From: Cupriavidus necator A5-1
Lineage (GTDB): Bacteria; Pseudomonadota; Gammaproteobacteria; Burkholderiales; Burkholderiaceae
Direction of reading: 5' to 3'
DNA: 64,000 bases
Assembly: GCF_000744095.1 (NCBI RefSeq)
Contig: NZ_JQLI01000001.1
Span: 434,001-498,000 of the forward strand
Under the pieces are notes generated by a model that had not been told where the DNA came from, ran no database searches, and was given only the letters and a program-made list of their open reading frames with translations. A program made the position numbers and the translations under genes. This document shows positions 1 to 10,356 of this stretch, in pieces (positions within the stretch are counted from its first letter, which is position 1; every line of letters begins with the position of its first letter).

Positions 1-522
1 TACGAGGTCATGAAATGGGGGCCGACGAGCGCCAATGCCGCCCCGGCGCGGATTGTGTTCCTGAAAACCCGCGAGGCCAAGCAGCGGCTCATGCCGGCAC
101 TGGCGCCCGGCAATGTCGAGAAGACGATGGCCGCGCCCGTCACCGCGATCATTGCCTATGACAGGAAATTCTATGAACAACTGCCGAAGCTGATGCCGCA
201 TGTCGATGCGCGCGCCTGGTTTGTAGGCGACCCGGCGCTTGCCGACGTGACGGCACGCCGCAATGCCGCCCTGCAAGGCGCGTACTTGATCATCACGGCG
301 CGTGCGCTGGGTCTGGACTGCGGCCCGATGTCAGGCTTCGACGCCGCCAGGGTCGATGCCGAGTTCTTTCCGGACGGGCATGTCAACCCGTTCTGGCGAG
401 AGGCCGTACCGAACGCCGAGGTGAAGACCAGTTTCCTGTGCAACCTCGGTTACGGAGACAGGGCGAAGTTGTATCCCCGCAATCCCAGGCTGGCATTCGA
501 GGAGGCGTGCAGCCTGCTGTAA
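1..522 (+). CDS. RutE/HadB-like nitroreductase-family reductase, 5' end outside the window
   Basis: The frame is open from base 1, so the start lies upstream; the first visible residues ([17 protein letters not shown]) belong to the FMN-binding region of the RutE family. Family members reduce malonic semialdehyde to 3-hydroxypropionate in pyrimidine breakdown, using FMN and NAD(P)H in the cytoplasm. Visible family features are the SANAAPAR stretch, the [11 protein letters not shown] segment and the C-terminal NLGYGD motif. About 173 residues remain of an expected 195-200. No other rut gene is visible, so the exact substrate is an inference. The stop is followed after about 95 bases by the porin start. 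Confidence 0.8.
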   Translation, partial: YEVMKWGPTSANAAPARIVFLKTREAKQRLMPALAPGNVEKTMAAPVTAIIAYDRKFYEQLPKLMPHVDARAWFVGDPALADVTARRNAALQGAYLIITARALGLDCGPMSGFDAARVDAEFFPDGHVNPFWREAVPNAEVKTSFLCNLGYGDRAKLYPRNPRLAFEEACSLL

Positions 523-617
523 AGGAGGGCGTACGGCCAGTACCGGCAGCGGCTTCCGCCCCTGCCGTGGCAGTCCGTACCGTGCAGCCTAAAAAAAAGA
601 CATCGGAGACCGGAGAC

Positions 618-1775
618 ATGAAGAGATTGGTATCAGCCAGTGCGGCAGCGATGGCACTGATGGGGGGAGCGAATGCTCAGACCTCCGTCCTTCTGTATGG
701 GGTGGCGACATCCAGCGTCCAGTACGTGAATCACGCGCAAAACGTCAGCAATGGTGTGCTCGCGCCAGGGTCGGGTTCGGCTGTGCTCCTGAATTCTTCA
801 GGCATCGCCCAGTCGCGCTTCGGCTTGCGTGGTACGGAAGACCTTGGGAATGGCTATCGCGCTCTCTTCGTGCTGGAGAACCAGTTCAACACCGATAACG
901 GGCAACTCGGCAACGGTGGCTTGCTGTTCGGCCGTCAGGCCTTCGTGGGCGTGGGCAGCCCCTACGGGACGCTCACGTTCGGCCGGCAATACACCTCTGC
1001 CTTCCTGACGATGGGGAACTTCTCGCCCTCGGGGCTGGCGCCGGAGTTCGAGCCGGTGGTGGCCTTTGCGGGCCCGAACTTCCGGGAGAACAATATGGCG
1101 AAGTATGACGGCAGGTTCGGGCCGCTTTCAGTGAGTGCCCACTGGTCACTTGGCGAGCGCGCCGGGACGGTGACCGCGGGTTCGGCATACGGTGCCGGCT
1201 TGTCGTACTTCACGGACAGCTTTGGCGTCGGCCTGGGCTATGACGAGGTCAAGACGCTGAACACAGCGCAAGCGAACGGAGCTTCCAGCTCAAATGACTA
1301 CGGGCGCGACATGCGTGCCATGTTCGGACTGAGCTACGCCTTCAGGACCGTCAAGCTGGTGGCGACCTACCGATGGGGCAATTCCATCGCGCCATCGTCC
1401 GGCACCCCCACAGTGCTGCCGCACCGCGATGACATGTACTGGGTCGGCGTCACCTGGGATGCCACGCCGGCCGCCCATTTCACCCTCGCCTACTACTACG
1501 ACGATATCAAGCGCGCTACCGTTGGTGGCGCCGTCGTGAACCCAAAGAACCCGCAGCAGTATCTGGCACTGGCGGACTACAACCTTTCCAAGCGTACGGA
1601 TGTATTTGCTGCAGTCGTTTATGCACGGAACGCATCGCTCAACTGGGACAACATCGGATACTTGCCGAACGGGCAATCGATCGGATTCCTGCCGGCCACG
1701 GCACAGGTCTACTACAAGGCGCCGGGAGCCGCCGGACAGGCAGGGCTCTCTCTCGGTATCCGCCACATCTTCTGA
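618..1775 (+). CDS. Gram-negative general porin, Burkholderiales type
   Basis: Encodes 385 residues. The frame is open further upstream, but the start at 618 is chosen because it follows a GGAGA-type ribosome binding site and begins a typical signal peptide (MKRLVSASAAAMALMGGANA, cleavage after NA). The mature protein starts with QTSVLLYG, the first beta strand of trimeric OmpC-like porins. It also has the internal SRFGLRGTEDLG strand, a FGRQ repeat and a C-terminal aromatic strand ending in IRHIF, the assembly signal for the BAM complex. It forms a diffusion pore in the outer membrane. Specificity cannot be read from sequence. Confidence 0.93.
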   Translation: MKRLVSASAAAMALMGGANAQTSVLLYGVATSSVQYVNHAQNVSNGVLAPGSGSAVLLNSSGIAQSRFGLRGTEDLGNGYRALFVLENQFNTDNGQLGNGGLLFGRQAFVGVGSPYGTLTFGRQYTSAFLTMGNFSPSGLAPEFEPVVAFAGPNFRENNMAKYDGRFGPLSVSAHWSLGERAGTVTAGSAYGAGLSYFTDSFGVGLGYDEVKTLNTAQANGASSSNDYGRDMRAMFGLSYAFRTVKLVATYRWGNSIAPSSGTPTVLPHRDDMYWVGVTWDATPAAHFTLAYYYDDIKRATVGGAVVNPKNPQQYLALADYNLSKRTDVFAAVVYARNASLNWDNIGYLPNGQSIGFLPATAQVYYKAPGAAGQAGLSLGIRHIF

Positions 1776-2127
1776 GCCAATGTAGTCACCCCTAGGCACG
1801 ACCAGGATGGCTCGAATGCCGGCGGACATCGTCATCGTTGCAGGTCGTCCTGTCGCCATTTGCGGAAGCCAAGGTCTACTCCCTTCCCAAAACCGTTCCG
1901 CTCCGAAACCGATATCAGGCACCCTCGAGCAGCGTGTGCGCCGTGGAAAGGAATTTGCACGCCTTTGATGACAGGTTGACGGGCTAAGTGCTCTTGCCTT
2001 CCCCCCCTCACTTCGAGGAAATATGCAGTTTTAGCCACTATGCGGTGCAATTTGGGTTCTTTCTGTTCGCCGGGGGCAGGGTGGGTGCCAACCGGCCACT
2101 AAAAAACTAGGTTCCATCGATAAATCA
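1776..2127. other. Intergenic stretch without a recognised gene
   Basis: About 350 bases between the porin and the KAP relic. Reading frames here are short and look like no known family. The last part near 2095-2127 is AT-richer and has stops in the frame of the downstream ATPase relic, marking where that gene lost its 5' end. Confidence 0.4.
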
Positions 2128-3364
2128 ATGGGTTGCGCAGGGATGTGGCGGATTTTTTGCGAATCCCGGTCGACCCTCTGGTTCGCGCGCCGCTGGGCCG
2201 CGCAGTTGCGTCAGGCCGGCTACCGGGTCGGCGTGATCGACGCCTTCGCGCAGGACTACGTCGAGGATCCGTTCCTGCTGCTGGCGGCCGAGATCAAGCG
2301 CCTGGGCGCCGCCGATGCGTCGGCCGTGGAGCGCCTGACCGCCAAGGCCGCCAAGGTCGGCAGCGCCTTGCTGCCGGTAGCCACCAAGGCGGCAATCAAT
2401 CTGGCCGGCAAGGTGATTGGCACGAACGATCTGGCCGGGGAATTTTCGGAGGCCGCCGCGAAGGGCGCGGAAAAAGGGGGCGACGCCGCGCAGGCCTGGG
2501 TGAAGCGCAAACTGAACGACCACGAGAAGGAACGGGCGTCGGTGCAGGCGTTCCACGCCGAGCTGGCCGGGTTCGTCAAGGCGCCCGACAAGCCGGTGGT
2601 GATCTTCATCGACGAACTGGACCGTTGTCGCCTCGAGTTTGCGGTGCGCCTGATCGAACGGATCAAGCACTTCTTCGACGTGCCCAACCTGGTGTTCGTG
2701 CTGCTGATGAACCGCGACCAGCTTGAGAAGGCGATCCGCGGCGTGTACGGTGCCGAGACCGATGCCGAGACCGATGCCGGCGCTTATCTCGGCAAGTTCC
2801 TGCACCTCGCGCTGCGGCTGCCGAAGAATCCCTCCCGAATGGTCGGGGACCGTGCCCACCCGACCAAGCTGTTTGTCGACGCCACCCTGGCGCGGCTACG
2901 GCTTTCCCCAAAGCGAGAAGAAGGAATTCGCCCTTGCGTTTGCCGCGTGTGCGGTCGTGTTCGATCTGTCGCTGCGCGACATCGAGCGCGGCTGTGCGCT
3001 GTACGTGCTTGCGGAACGTCGCTGGGCCGGTCTTCTGGCCTATCTGATTGCGCTCAAGCTGCGCGGCCCGGGCTGGTTTCAGGCGCTGCGGCACCGTGAT
3101 CTGGCGACCCATCAGCAGTGCGAAAACTACCTCCACACCGAGCTCAACCGGCCCGATCGGATGGGCGAGCCGGCGGCCTGGCCCGGGTGCTATTTCAACG
3201 CGCTAGCTACACTGCACCGACTGGCCCTGGGGTCGCAGGAAAGGTCCCATCATGACTTGGTCGCAAACAACCAGCGCTATCTGTTTGCCCCTGCCGGCGC
3301 GATCAGCGGTGGCGAAGAGTTTGAGCGGGCGCTGAAGTGCCTCGACCTGGACGTCGAGGCATGA
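2128..3364 (+). pseudogene. KAP-family P-loop NTPase, truncated and frameshifted
   Basis: Two overlapping frames together read as one KAP NTPase. The first (2128 to about 2910) carries the FARRWAAQLRQAGYRVGVID segment that normally follows the P-loop, and an intact Walker B (VVIFIDELDRCR). The second (from about 2910 to 3364) continues with EKKEFALAFAACAVVFDL. The frame changes by one base near 2905-2915. The Walker A loop that should precede the first segment is absent, so the protein could not bind ATP normally. KAP ATPases are membrane-linked and often plasmid- or defence-associated; nothing nearby shows the original role. Confidence 0.75.
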
Positions 3365-3808
3365 TGGCTTCGCAACCGGCATCTCACCGGCGGACCGATG
3401 GCTCGAGCTCGAGCCAAGCGGTTAAAGCCGCGAAAATGTTGCGGCCACCGCCGATGCCGATGCATGGTTCGTGCTGGCCCATGACACGCTGAAGGAGCTG
3501 GAGGGGGCTGCGGACGACGGCATGCAGCGCACGCGCGGCGCAGGGAACTGGGCGCCTGCGACGGTCGCCGTTCGGCTGCTGCTTCGCGCGTGCGACAACC
3601 TCGCCGGTTGGTTTGGAAGGCGAGGAAATATCTGCGCCGCGGGGATCGGCGCCAGCGCCGCTGGCTACCGCCCCGTCGGCCGGTGGTGGCACAAGCCTCC
3701 GGTATACTCCTGGCGATACAAAATCAGGATTCTGCGGAGCGGGCGATTCGCAAGTGGAACCACCATGCCTCGCCCGAAGCGACCGCGGGGTGAACATCTG
3801 TGACGTCA
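3365..3808. other. Decayed coding sequence, unassigned
   Basis: A plus-strand frame from about 3433 reads smoothly through ADAWFVLAHDTLKELEG and VAVRLLLRACDNLAGWF before losing sense near 3640. It looks like the remains of a helical protein, possibly the tail of the KAP gene or a neighbour, but no family is recognised. The rest has no supportable gene. Confidence 0.3.
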
Positions 3809-4330
3809 TCAGGCCAGGCCGGTCCGGCACCGCATCAACGTCGGCGCCTTCCAGATGTGGCGAATCTGCAGCGCAATGATGATGAGGAACAACAAGAAGG
3901 CAAATCCGACGACCTTCTGCAGCTTCGGATCCTCGGGGCCAGAGAACAGTGGCGAACCCATCGGGAAGCGCGTGAAGGTCTCGGTCAGCCCCGGGATCAT
4001 GTGGAAGAACAGCGTTAACGAGAGCCCGATTGTTTCGACGTAGGTCGCCAGACGGCTGGTCTCTCGCGACCGGCCGGCGACGGCGGCCACGCCCAGCACC
4101 ACGAGTGTCAGGATGCCCAACGAGTGCGCGACGTTGAACCCGCCGTGCATGAAGATGCCGAAGCTAGTAAAACAGCTGATGGCGGTGCCGACGATGTAGG
4201 TCTTGCCGAGGCTCAGTTCGGCGCTGATTCGGCCGAAGCGCAGGAGCATTGCATAGCCGCAGACAACGGCCACGAGGGCGAATGCGGTGTGCACCGCGCC
4301 AAGGGTGGACAGTCCAAGCATTGTGATCAT
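3809..4330 (-). CDS. Five-helix integral membrane protein of unknown function
   Basis: Encodes 173 residues with five hydrophobic segments at roughly residues 5-28, 44-60, 68-86, 100-122 and 141-160. No signal peptide and no catalytic motif are visible. Histidines and acidic residues inside helices (GAVHTAFAL, FMHGGFNVAHSLG) recall small DUF2306-like membrane proteins, but this is a weak resemblance. It lies 105 bases downstream of the catalase gene on the same strand and could be its last cotranscribed partner. Function unknown; an oxidative-stress role is only inferred from position. Confidence 0.6.
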   Translation of the reverse strand: MITMLGLSTLGAVHTAFALVAVVCGYAMLLRFGRISAELSLGKTYIVGTAISCFTSFGIFMHGGFNVAHSLGILTLVVLGVAAVAGRSRETSRLATYVETIGLSLTLFFHMIPGLTETFTRFPMGSPLFSGPEDPKLQKVVGFAFLLFLIIIALQIRHIWKAPTLMRCRTGLA

Positions 4331-4435
4331 CGTTTCAAGTGAACCTCTTCATTGATGCGCATAAGCGTACGCACTCTGCCCCGCCTTTCACGGGCGCGTT
4401 GGGCAACTTGCTGCACCAACGCGCCCGGTGCCTGA

Positions 4436-5866
4436 CTAGCGGTTCTTCAGCGCCTCGGCAACCCCTGCGCCATAGGCGGGATCGGCCATCGTGCAATTGC
4501 GGATATGCCGCTGCTGCACGTCCTCGCTCGCGCCGCCGAGCGAGCGCGCCGTGTTGTCGAAGAGCTGCAGCTTCTGCTCGGGCGACATCAGTCGGAACAG
4601 CGCCCCCGGCTGCGAGTAGTAGTCCTCGTCCGCGCGATGGTCCCAGTGCGCGGCTGCGCCCGAGAGCGCCAGCGGCGGCTCCGCCAGCCGCGGGCTGTCG
4701 GCCCACTCGCCGCAGCTGTTGGGCACGATGCCGGGCAGCCCGCCCTGGTTGCCGTCCACGCGCATCGCGCCGTCGCGGTGATAGCTGTGCACCGGGCAGC
4801 GCGGGGCGTTCACCGGGATCTGGTGCGCGTTCACGCCCAGCCGGTAGCGGACCGCATCGCCGTAGCTGAAGAGCCGCCCCTGCAGCATCTTGTCCGGCGA
4901 GAAGCCAATGCCCGGCACGATGTTGGCGGGCGAGAACGCCGCCTGCTCCACGTCGGCGAAGTAGTTGTCGGGGTTGCGGTTGAGCTCCAGCACACCCACC
5001 TCGATTAGTGGGTAGTCGCCGTGCGGCCAGACCTTGGTGAGGTCGAAGGGATTGAACGGGCAGACCTGCGCCTGCTGCTCGGTCATCACCTGGATGCACA
5101 ACGTCCAGCGCGGGAAGTCGCCGCCGTCGATCGCCTCGAGCAGGTCGCGCTGCGCGCTCTCGCGGTCGTTGGCGACGATCGCGGCGGCCTGTGCGTCGGT
5201 GAGGTTACGGATGCCTTGCCGGCTGCGCAGGTGAAACTTCACCCAGTGCCGCTCGTTGTCCTCGTTGATGAGGCTGAACGTGTGGCTGCCGAAACCGTGC
5301 ATGTGGCGATAGCCATCGGGCAGGCCGCGATCGCTCATCACGATGGTCACCTGGTGCAGCGCCTCGGGTAGCAGCGTCCAGAAGTCCCAGTTGTTCTGGG
5401 CGCTGCGCAGGTTGCTGCGCGGGTCGCGCTTGACTGCGTGGTTCAGGTCGGGAAATCGCAGCGGGTCGCGCAGGAAGAACACGGGCGTGTTGTTGCCCAC
5501 CAGGTCCCAATTGCCTTCCTCGGTATAGAACTGCACCGCGAAGCCGCGGATGTCTCGCTCGGCATCCGCCGCGCCGCGCTCGCCGGCCACCGTGGAGAAG
5601 CGCACGAAGACGTCCGTCTTCTTGCCGATGCCGGAAAAGAGCCTGGCCTTCGAGTACGCCGTGATGTCGTGCCTCACCGTGAAGTGGCCGAAAGCGCCGG
5701 AGCCCTTGGCGTGCATGCGCCGCTCGGGGATCACCTCGCGGTCGAAGTGGGCGAGCTTCTCGAGCAGCCAGATGTCCTGCAGCAGCGCGGGGCCGCGCGC
5801 ACCGGCGGTCTCGATGTTGAAGTTGTCGACAACGGGGGCGCCGTTGGCATGAGTGAGTTTGGTCAT
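4436..5866 (-). CDS. katA: Monofunctional haem catalase, small-subunit clade
   Basis: Encodes 476 residues, the usual length for clade 3 catalases, which split hydrogen peroxide into water and oxygen. The distal histidine is in [15 protein letters not shown] (H52), the distal asparagine in GNNTP (residues 124-128), and the proximal haem tyrosine in [14 protein letters not shown] (Y336). There is no signal peptide, so it is cytoplasmic. The start at [12 protein letters not shown] fits the family N-terminus. A hydrolase gene lies 136 bases upstream and a membrane protein gene 105 bases downstream on the same strand, giving a possible three-gene stress unit. No OxyR site was identified. Confidence 0.96.
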   Translation of the reverse strand: MTKLTHANGAPVVDNFNIETAGARGPALLQDIWLLEKLAHFDREVIPERRMHAKGSGAFGHFTVRHDITAYSKARLFSGIGKKTDVFVRFSTVAGERGAADAERDIRGFAVQFYTEEGNWDLVGNNTPVFFLRDPLRFPDLNHAVKRDPRSNLRSAQNNWDFWTLLPEALHQVTIVMSDRGLPDGYRHMHGFGSHTFSLINEDNERHWVKFHLRSRQGIRNLTDAQAAAIVANDRESAQRDLLEAIDGGDFPRWTLCIQVMTEQQAQVCPFNPFDLTKVWPHGDYPLIEVGVLELNRNPDNYFADVEQAAFSPANIVPGIGFSPDKMLQGRLFSYGDAVRYRLGVNAHQIPVNAPRCPVHSYHRDGAMRVDGNQGGLPGIVPNSCGEWADSPRLAEPPLALSGAAAHWDHRADEDYYSQPGALFRLMSPEQKLQLFDNTARSLGGASEDVQQRHIRNCTMADPAYGAGVAEALKNR

Positions 5867-6002
5867 GGCAATGTGGGCAAGAAGAGGGGTTCAGCGGAGC
5901 GTCTTCAGGAGGGAGGACTGGACGTCCAGAGTGGGAGTCGCGTCGATGGCCTCCACCTCAAGGGTGGACCGGCCATCGACGGTGCCGACTGATTCGACGC
6001 AA

Positions 6003-6998
6003 TCAGGCCTTGATAAAAGCCAGCAGGTCCGCGTTGATGACGTCCGCGTGCGTTGTCGGCATGCCGTGCGGGAAGCCCTTGTAGGTCTTCAGCGTGCCGT
6101 TCTTCAGCAGCTTGGCCGACAGCGGCGCGGAATCGGCGTAGGGAACGATCTGGTCGTCGTCGCCGTGCATCACCAGCACCGGCAGTCCGATCTTCTTCAG
6201 GTCGTCGGTGAAGTCGGTCTGCGAGAACGCGACGATGCCGTCGTAGTGCGCCTTGGCGCTGCCCATCATCCCCTGGCGCCACCAGTTCTGGATGATGCCT
6301 TCCTGCGGCTTCACGCCCGGCCGGTTGAAGCCGTAGAACGGCCCGGCGGGAATGTCGCGGTAGAACTGCGCCCGGTTCGTGGCCGTCTGCAGTTGCAGGC
6401 CGTCGAACACGTCCTTCGGCAGGCCGCTGGGATTCGACGCGGTCTTGACCATCAGCGGCGGCACGGCGTTAATGAGGCAGGCCTTCGCGGCCCGCTTCTC
6501 GCCGTGGCGAGCCAGATAGCGCACGACCTCGCCGCCGCCGGTGGAGTGGCCGACGTGGATCGCGCCCTTGAGGTCGAGATGGTTCACGACCGCGGCGAGG
6601 TCGTCGGCGTAGTGATCCATGTCGTGGCCGTTCCAGACTTGCGCCGAGCGGCCATGCCCGCGCCGATCGTGCGCGACGACACGATAGCCCTTGGAGAGGA
6701 AGAACATCATCTGCGCGTCCCAATCGTCGGAGCTCAGAGGCCATCCGTGCGAGAAGACGATCGGAGTGCCATTGGAGGGACCCAAATCCTTGTAGAAGAT
6801 CTGGACCCCGTCTTTGGTGGTGACATAGCTCATGGGTGGATTTCCTTCCGGCGTTTCAGCGCCATTCGGCGCAGTAGGAGCAGCGGACGCTGCGAATGGC
6901 AAAGCCGCTGCTGCTGCAGTGCCTGCCCCAATGACCAACAACTGACGGCGCGTGACTCCAGCGAAGCTAGGCTGTATTGGCGCGGGATCAATCTTCAT
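6003..6998 (-). CDS. Tat-exported alpha/beta hydrolase of the cofactor-free haloperoxidase type
   Basis: Starting at the ATG at 6998 (MKIDPAPIQPSF) gives 331 residues with a twin-arginine signal (VTRRQLLVIGAG) and an Ala-rich cleavage region ending near ASAAP. A longer start at 7037 is possible but not needed. The catalytic domain begins at MSYVTTKDGV and has the nucleophile elbow GHSTGGG, an acid region GDDDQIVP and a histidine in GFPHGMPTTH, the triad of non-haem chloroperoxidase-like esterases. Such enzymes are esterases/perhydrolases; the physiological substrate is unknown. It is unusual for this cytoplasmic family to carry a Tat signal. Same strand as and upstream of katA. Confidence 0.85.
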   Translation of the reverse strand: MKIDPAPIQPSFAGVTRRQLLVIGAGTAAAAALPFAASAAPTAPNGAETPEGNPPMSYVTTKDGVQIFYKDLGPSNGTPIVFSHGWPLSSDDWDAQMMFFLSKGYRVVAHDRRGHGRSAQVWNGHDMDHYADDLAAVVNHLDLKGAIHVGHSTGGGEVVRYLARHGEKRAAKACLINAVPPLMVKTASNPSGLPKDVFDGLQLQTATNRAQFYRDIPAGPFYGFNRPGVKPQEGIIQNWWRQGMMGSAKAHYDGIVAFSQTDFTDDLKKIGLPVLVMHGDDDQIVPYADSAPLSAKLLKNGTLKTYKGFPHGMPTTHADVINADLLAFIKA

Positions 6999-7363
6999 GG
7001 GTATAGACCTGAGTGGAGACGCGATCAGTCTAGCCATGGTCTCCTCGCCGTGCGATATGCATCACGGGCAATTCGATGTTGCAGGAGCTTCACCAATGTC
7101 GCGGCAACGCATCCATCGCGCGCCGCTGGGTCGTTCACCGAGCTCAGCCATCCGCGCGACAGGATCTTCAAATGCGCCGGCTCATTCTTGACGGACTCTC
7201 GCTGAGCGCGATTGGTACTTCGCGATCAACAGATTTATCCGCACCCAGCCCCTAGTGCAGGCGGGCATTTGCTTCTAGATTTCAACGCATCACGTCAGCA
7301 TCGATGCATCGGATCGAGAGCCTCGCGGCGTGTTCGTTGTCCACCCCAGTCCCAGGAACCAAC

Positions 7364-8230
7364 ATGACCCAACGCAGCAACTACCAACAGCAGTCGTCGG
7401 AACCTTTCAAGAACCATGACCGCCGATGCGTTGCTCGCGCCACGCTTCGGTTGACGGCCGCGCTTGCGATGGCCGTTGCAAGCATCGCAACCGCCACGGC
7501 ACATCCACATCCGGTACAACCGGCGCAGTACACCGATCCGACCGAGCGTGCCATGCCCGTTCCCACGATGACACTCGATCTGGAACGCACCGCCCTGGTC
7601 GTGATCGATCCCCAGATCGACTTCATGAGCCCGAAGGGCGCCGCTTGGTCCGCTGTGGGTGAAGCCGTCACCGAGCAACGGCTCGTGCCGAACCTGCTGC
7701 GCCTGTTCGAGTCCTCGAAGAAGGCGGGCATCGTCGTCGCGATCTCGCCTCACTACTACTACCCGCACGACCACCAATGGAAGTTCCAGGCCCCCGTCGA
7801 GCTCTTTCAGCACAAGATCAAGATCTTCGACAGGCCCAGCGCACTGAGCCTGGATGGGTTCCGCGGTTCGGGCGCGGACTTCATGCCCGAGTTCAAGCCC
7901 TACATCGAGGACGGCAAGACCATCGTCGCTTCGCCCCACAAGCTCTACAGCCCGCAGACCAACGATCTCACGTTCCAGCTTCGCAAGCAGGGCGTCACCA
8001 AGATCGTCCTCGCCGGGATGCTGGCCAACCTGTGCGTGGAGTCCCACTTGCGCGAGTTTGCGGAGCAAGGCTTCGAGGTGGCCATCGTGCGTGATGCGGT
8101 CGCAGCCCCGAAACTGCCTGAGGGCGACGGCAATCTCAGCGCGCTGATCAACTTCCGCTACATCGCCAACGCGCTGTGGACGACCGACGAGGTCGTCGCC
8201 CGGCTCGCGAAGCCCACCACCGCGCGGTGA
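7364..8230 (+). CDS. Exported isochorismatase-family cysteine hydrolase
   Basis: The ATG at 7364 follows an AGGA-type site and gives 288 residues. An N-terminal stretch of about 45 residues is polar, then hydrophobic (LTAALAMAVASIATATA), consistent with a signal peptide with an extended n-region. The domain carries the family triad: Asp in VVIDPQIDFM, Lys in SPHKLYSP and the nucleophilic Cys in ANLCVESHLREF. Family members hydrolyse amides, ureides or isochorismate ethers. The gene diverges from the Tat-hydrolase/catalase group. Export of an isochorismatase-like enzyme is uncommon; the substrate is unknown. Confidence 0.85.
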   Translation: MTQRSNYQQQSSEPFKNHDRRCVARATLRLTAALAMAVASIATATAHPHPVQPAQYTDPTERAMPVPTMTLDLERTALVVIDPQIDFMSPKGAAWSAVGEAVTEQRLVPNLLRLFESSKKAGIVVAISPHYYYPHDHQWKFQAPVELFQHKIKIFDRPSALSLDGFRGSGADFMPEFKPYIEDGKTIVASPHKLYSPQTNDLTFQLRKQGVTKIVLAGMLANLCVESHLREFAEQGFEVAIVRDAVAAPKLPEGDGNLSALINFRYIANALWTTDEVVARLAKPTTAR

Positions 8231-8240
8231 CTTGTGATTG

Positions 8241-8260
8241 CCTCGCCCTCCTGGGCGAGG
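8241..8260 (+). terminator. Hairpin just after the isochorismatase-like gene
   Basis: A perfect 8-bp stem with a four-base loop begins ten bases after the stop codon. It is followed by ATTTCG rather than a long T run, so an intrinsic terminator is plausible but not certain. Confidence 0.5.
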
Positions 8261-8477
8261 ATTTCGCCTAGGTCGCGGGTGGCGAATGCGCCGCACGAGT
8301 CCACCGGCCCTTCTTGCGGGCTTCTGGGAATGCTGCCGCAGGTGCCTTCCAAAGTCACTGCGGCTGCGCAAGGATGAAGAACTGCTTCACCACACAGACA
8401 AGCCGATCAAGTCAATCAGCGCGCGGTGACTGCGGCCGCAGCACATCGAGTTTGCACCCAATGACGAAAGCGTCCTC

Positions 8478-8543
8478 ATGCAAAACCTTGTCGAAGGCTT
8501 TCTGAAGTTTCAGCGCGAGGAGTTTCCCAAGCGCACAAAGCTG
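8478..8543 (+). pseudogene. 5' piece of an interrupted beta-carbonic anhydrase gene
   Basis: The 22 codons from the ATG at 8478 read MQNLVEGFLKFQREEFPKRT plus KL, the conserved beginning of proteobacterial beta-carbonic anhydrases. Sense stops at 8543; a foreign sequence then runs into a TGA two codons later. The continuation (FKHLATTQNPR) resumes at 11913, about 3.37 kb away. The split is seen directly; that the two pieces were one gene is inferred from the family alignment. Confidence 0.75.
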
Positions 8544-8851
8544 ATATGACTCCCAGTGTCAATCGAGATTGGTTTGATTCAGTTTTGCAGTTGCATGTTG
8601 TTTCCCCCCTCCCAATTTCCTAAAGGCGACGTAGCAGTAAGTGTCGACGGTGGATCAAGCTGATATCCGCGGGTTGGTTACCGCATTACAGAGGTCCGCC
8701 CAATGAGCCTGCCGCTATCTATTGCCGCAAGTCGGATGAAATCCGTTGCCTAGCTTTGTCGCGGGTTGCTCGGTGTGCCGGGGCTACGCCGCCTTCAGGA
8801 AACTGGCTCCACAGTGGTGTGAGATATTGGTTAGTATCTTGAGGCGCTGGG
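8544..8851. other. Non-coding left part of the insertion in the carbonic anhydrase gene
   Basis: About 300 bases between the broken carbonic anhydrase start and the IS110 transposase end. There is a T- and C-rich tract near 8597-8620 and no supportable gene. It probably holds the left boundary of the inserted DNA, but no terminal repeat or target duplication was recognised. Confidence 0.35.
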
Positions 8852-9917
8852 TTACGTTGTCTGGGCCGCGTTCGGTACGGCAAGCGACATGGCGAGCTGG
8901 CTGATGTCCCAGATGAACCCACTCAGTTCGCGAGCCACCGCAACCACGGCAATGTTCGGGTTTTTGCCGCGCGCGGCAAGTTTCCGATAGCGCCGGCACA
9001 GTCGAAGCTGGGCGTCCCAGGACCGGTCAACGATGGCCTTGGGGATGCCTTCGTGTCGGCGCTGAATCTCGGGGCTCACGCGTGCCGGGTGCCGGTAACT
9101 CCAGGCGGCCTCGATCAGTAGCTTTCTTGCATAGACAAAGCGCGAGAGATCGCCCAACTCGGCGAGCATGCCTATCGCCGTGGTGAACTGCACCCCGCGC
9201 ATGGCCTGCAGGCCCAGTACGGCAGGGTAGAAGCGCCAGTTGACCACTGCCTCGCGCAGGGCCGCCTCGAGACGGCTGCATTGCACGAGCCGGTCCTCGA
9301 TGGCACGTCGATATTCGTCAAAGGCAAGTTGCTGCCATGCGCTATCGAACGCAAAGGCGCCGGTGCGCCGGTCCCCAGTCGGCTTTGCCGCTGTAGCGGA
9401 CACCGTGCGAAAGCAGAAAGGCCTTCAGCCGTTGGCGGGCGCGCTTCAGATCGTCTTTGGCGTTGACCCAGGCGCGTGACAGATCCCGGAATGCTTCGTC
9501 CTCGACGCTGGGCACGTACACCGCCGACAGGTCCCCTGCACGCAACGAGCGCACCTGCTTGACCGCATCGCGCCGATCGGTCTTGACGCGCTCTCCGGGT
9601 TTCTTCGGGACTAGCGACGGCGCGCACACCATGCATTCGAATCCCTTCCCTGCAAGCTGCCGGTAAAGGCCATATCCGCATGGGCCCGCCTCGTAGACGA
9701 TGCGGATCCGGCGCGCTTTAGACTGCAGACGCTTGCACAGGCGATCGATATCGGCCTTTGACGTACCGATCTTGCCAAGTAGTTCGACCTCGCCCGTGCC
9801 GAGTGCGTAGGCGACCGTGATCGAGTCCTTGTGAACGTCCAGCCCCACATACAACGTGCTATCGTTTTCCATGCTGGCCTCCGCGCTGGAAATCGCCGGG
9901 TGCGGCGCTGTCCGCAC
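8852..9917 (-). pseudogene. IS110-family transposase, frameshifted and internally deleted
   Basis: The N-terminal part (9917 down to about 9365) has the RuvC-like DEDD features: Asp in [11 protein letters not shown], Glu in IVYEAGPCG and acidic residues in [10 protein letters not shown]. The frame then shifts, and the C-terminal part (9403 to 8852) follows in another frame. In that part LSRFVYA is joined directly to RKLLIEAAWSYRHP, so roughly 40 residues that normally contain the conserved Ser-Gly motif of the Transposase_20 domain are missing. With both lesions the enzyme cannot be active. Confidence 0.85.
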
Positions 9918-10356
9918 CGTGCGGCTCTGGCAGTCATGCTAACCCGCGTTTGATTCCTCGCGGCAGGCCAGCCCTCTTGCCCCCAGGGGAGTCATACTGA
10001 GTGCGCCGGGAGACCGGCAAGGAGTAAGTGGTGCGAGTCCACTACGATGAAGGAATAGCGAACCACATCGGCGCCGAGCCGTGCGCAGGCATCCGCGAGG
10101 ATGTCGGCGAAGCGTCGGTAGGGGAGCGTGTGGGCCAGCCATTGAGCCACGATAGGACTGTCATCCCGGGTGCCGACGCGGTTCAGTACGCGGAAGGCTA
10201 TACGGAGGGGCGCGTGAGCGCGAGTGCCCCGACGACCCGGCGTGGTCGAAGACCCTGGCACGTATGGACGCTCCTTGCACGGGAACCGGGAGATCTCTCA
10301 TCTGGCCAGTCGCAGCATGGGCTGGTCCGCATCGGGAAGGCGAGGAGCCGCAGCCG

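Noticed and set aside
1..522. Part of a complete rut (pyrimidine degradation) operon
   Set aside because: Only this reductase is visible, and the next gene is a porin; no other rut gene is in the window.
5853..7205. Plus-strand frame of 450 codons opposite the hydrolase gene
   Set aside because: Antisense of a protein with signal peptide and catalytic triad; composition is typical of a shadow.
7295..8371. Long minus-strand open frame (358 codons)
   Set aside because: It is antisense to the isochorismatase-like gene, has biased His/Arg/Gly composition and no family motif; a typical shadow in GC-rich DNA.
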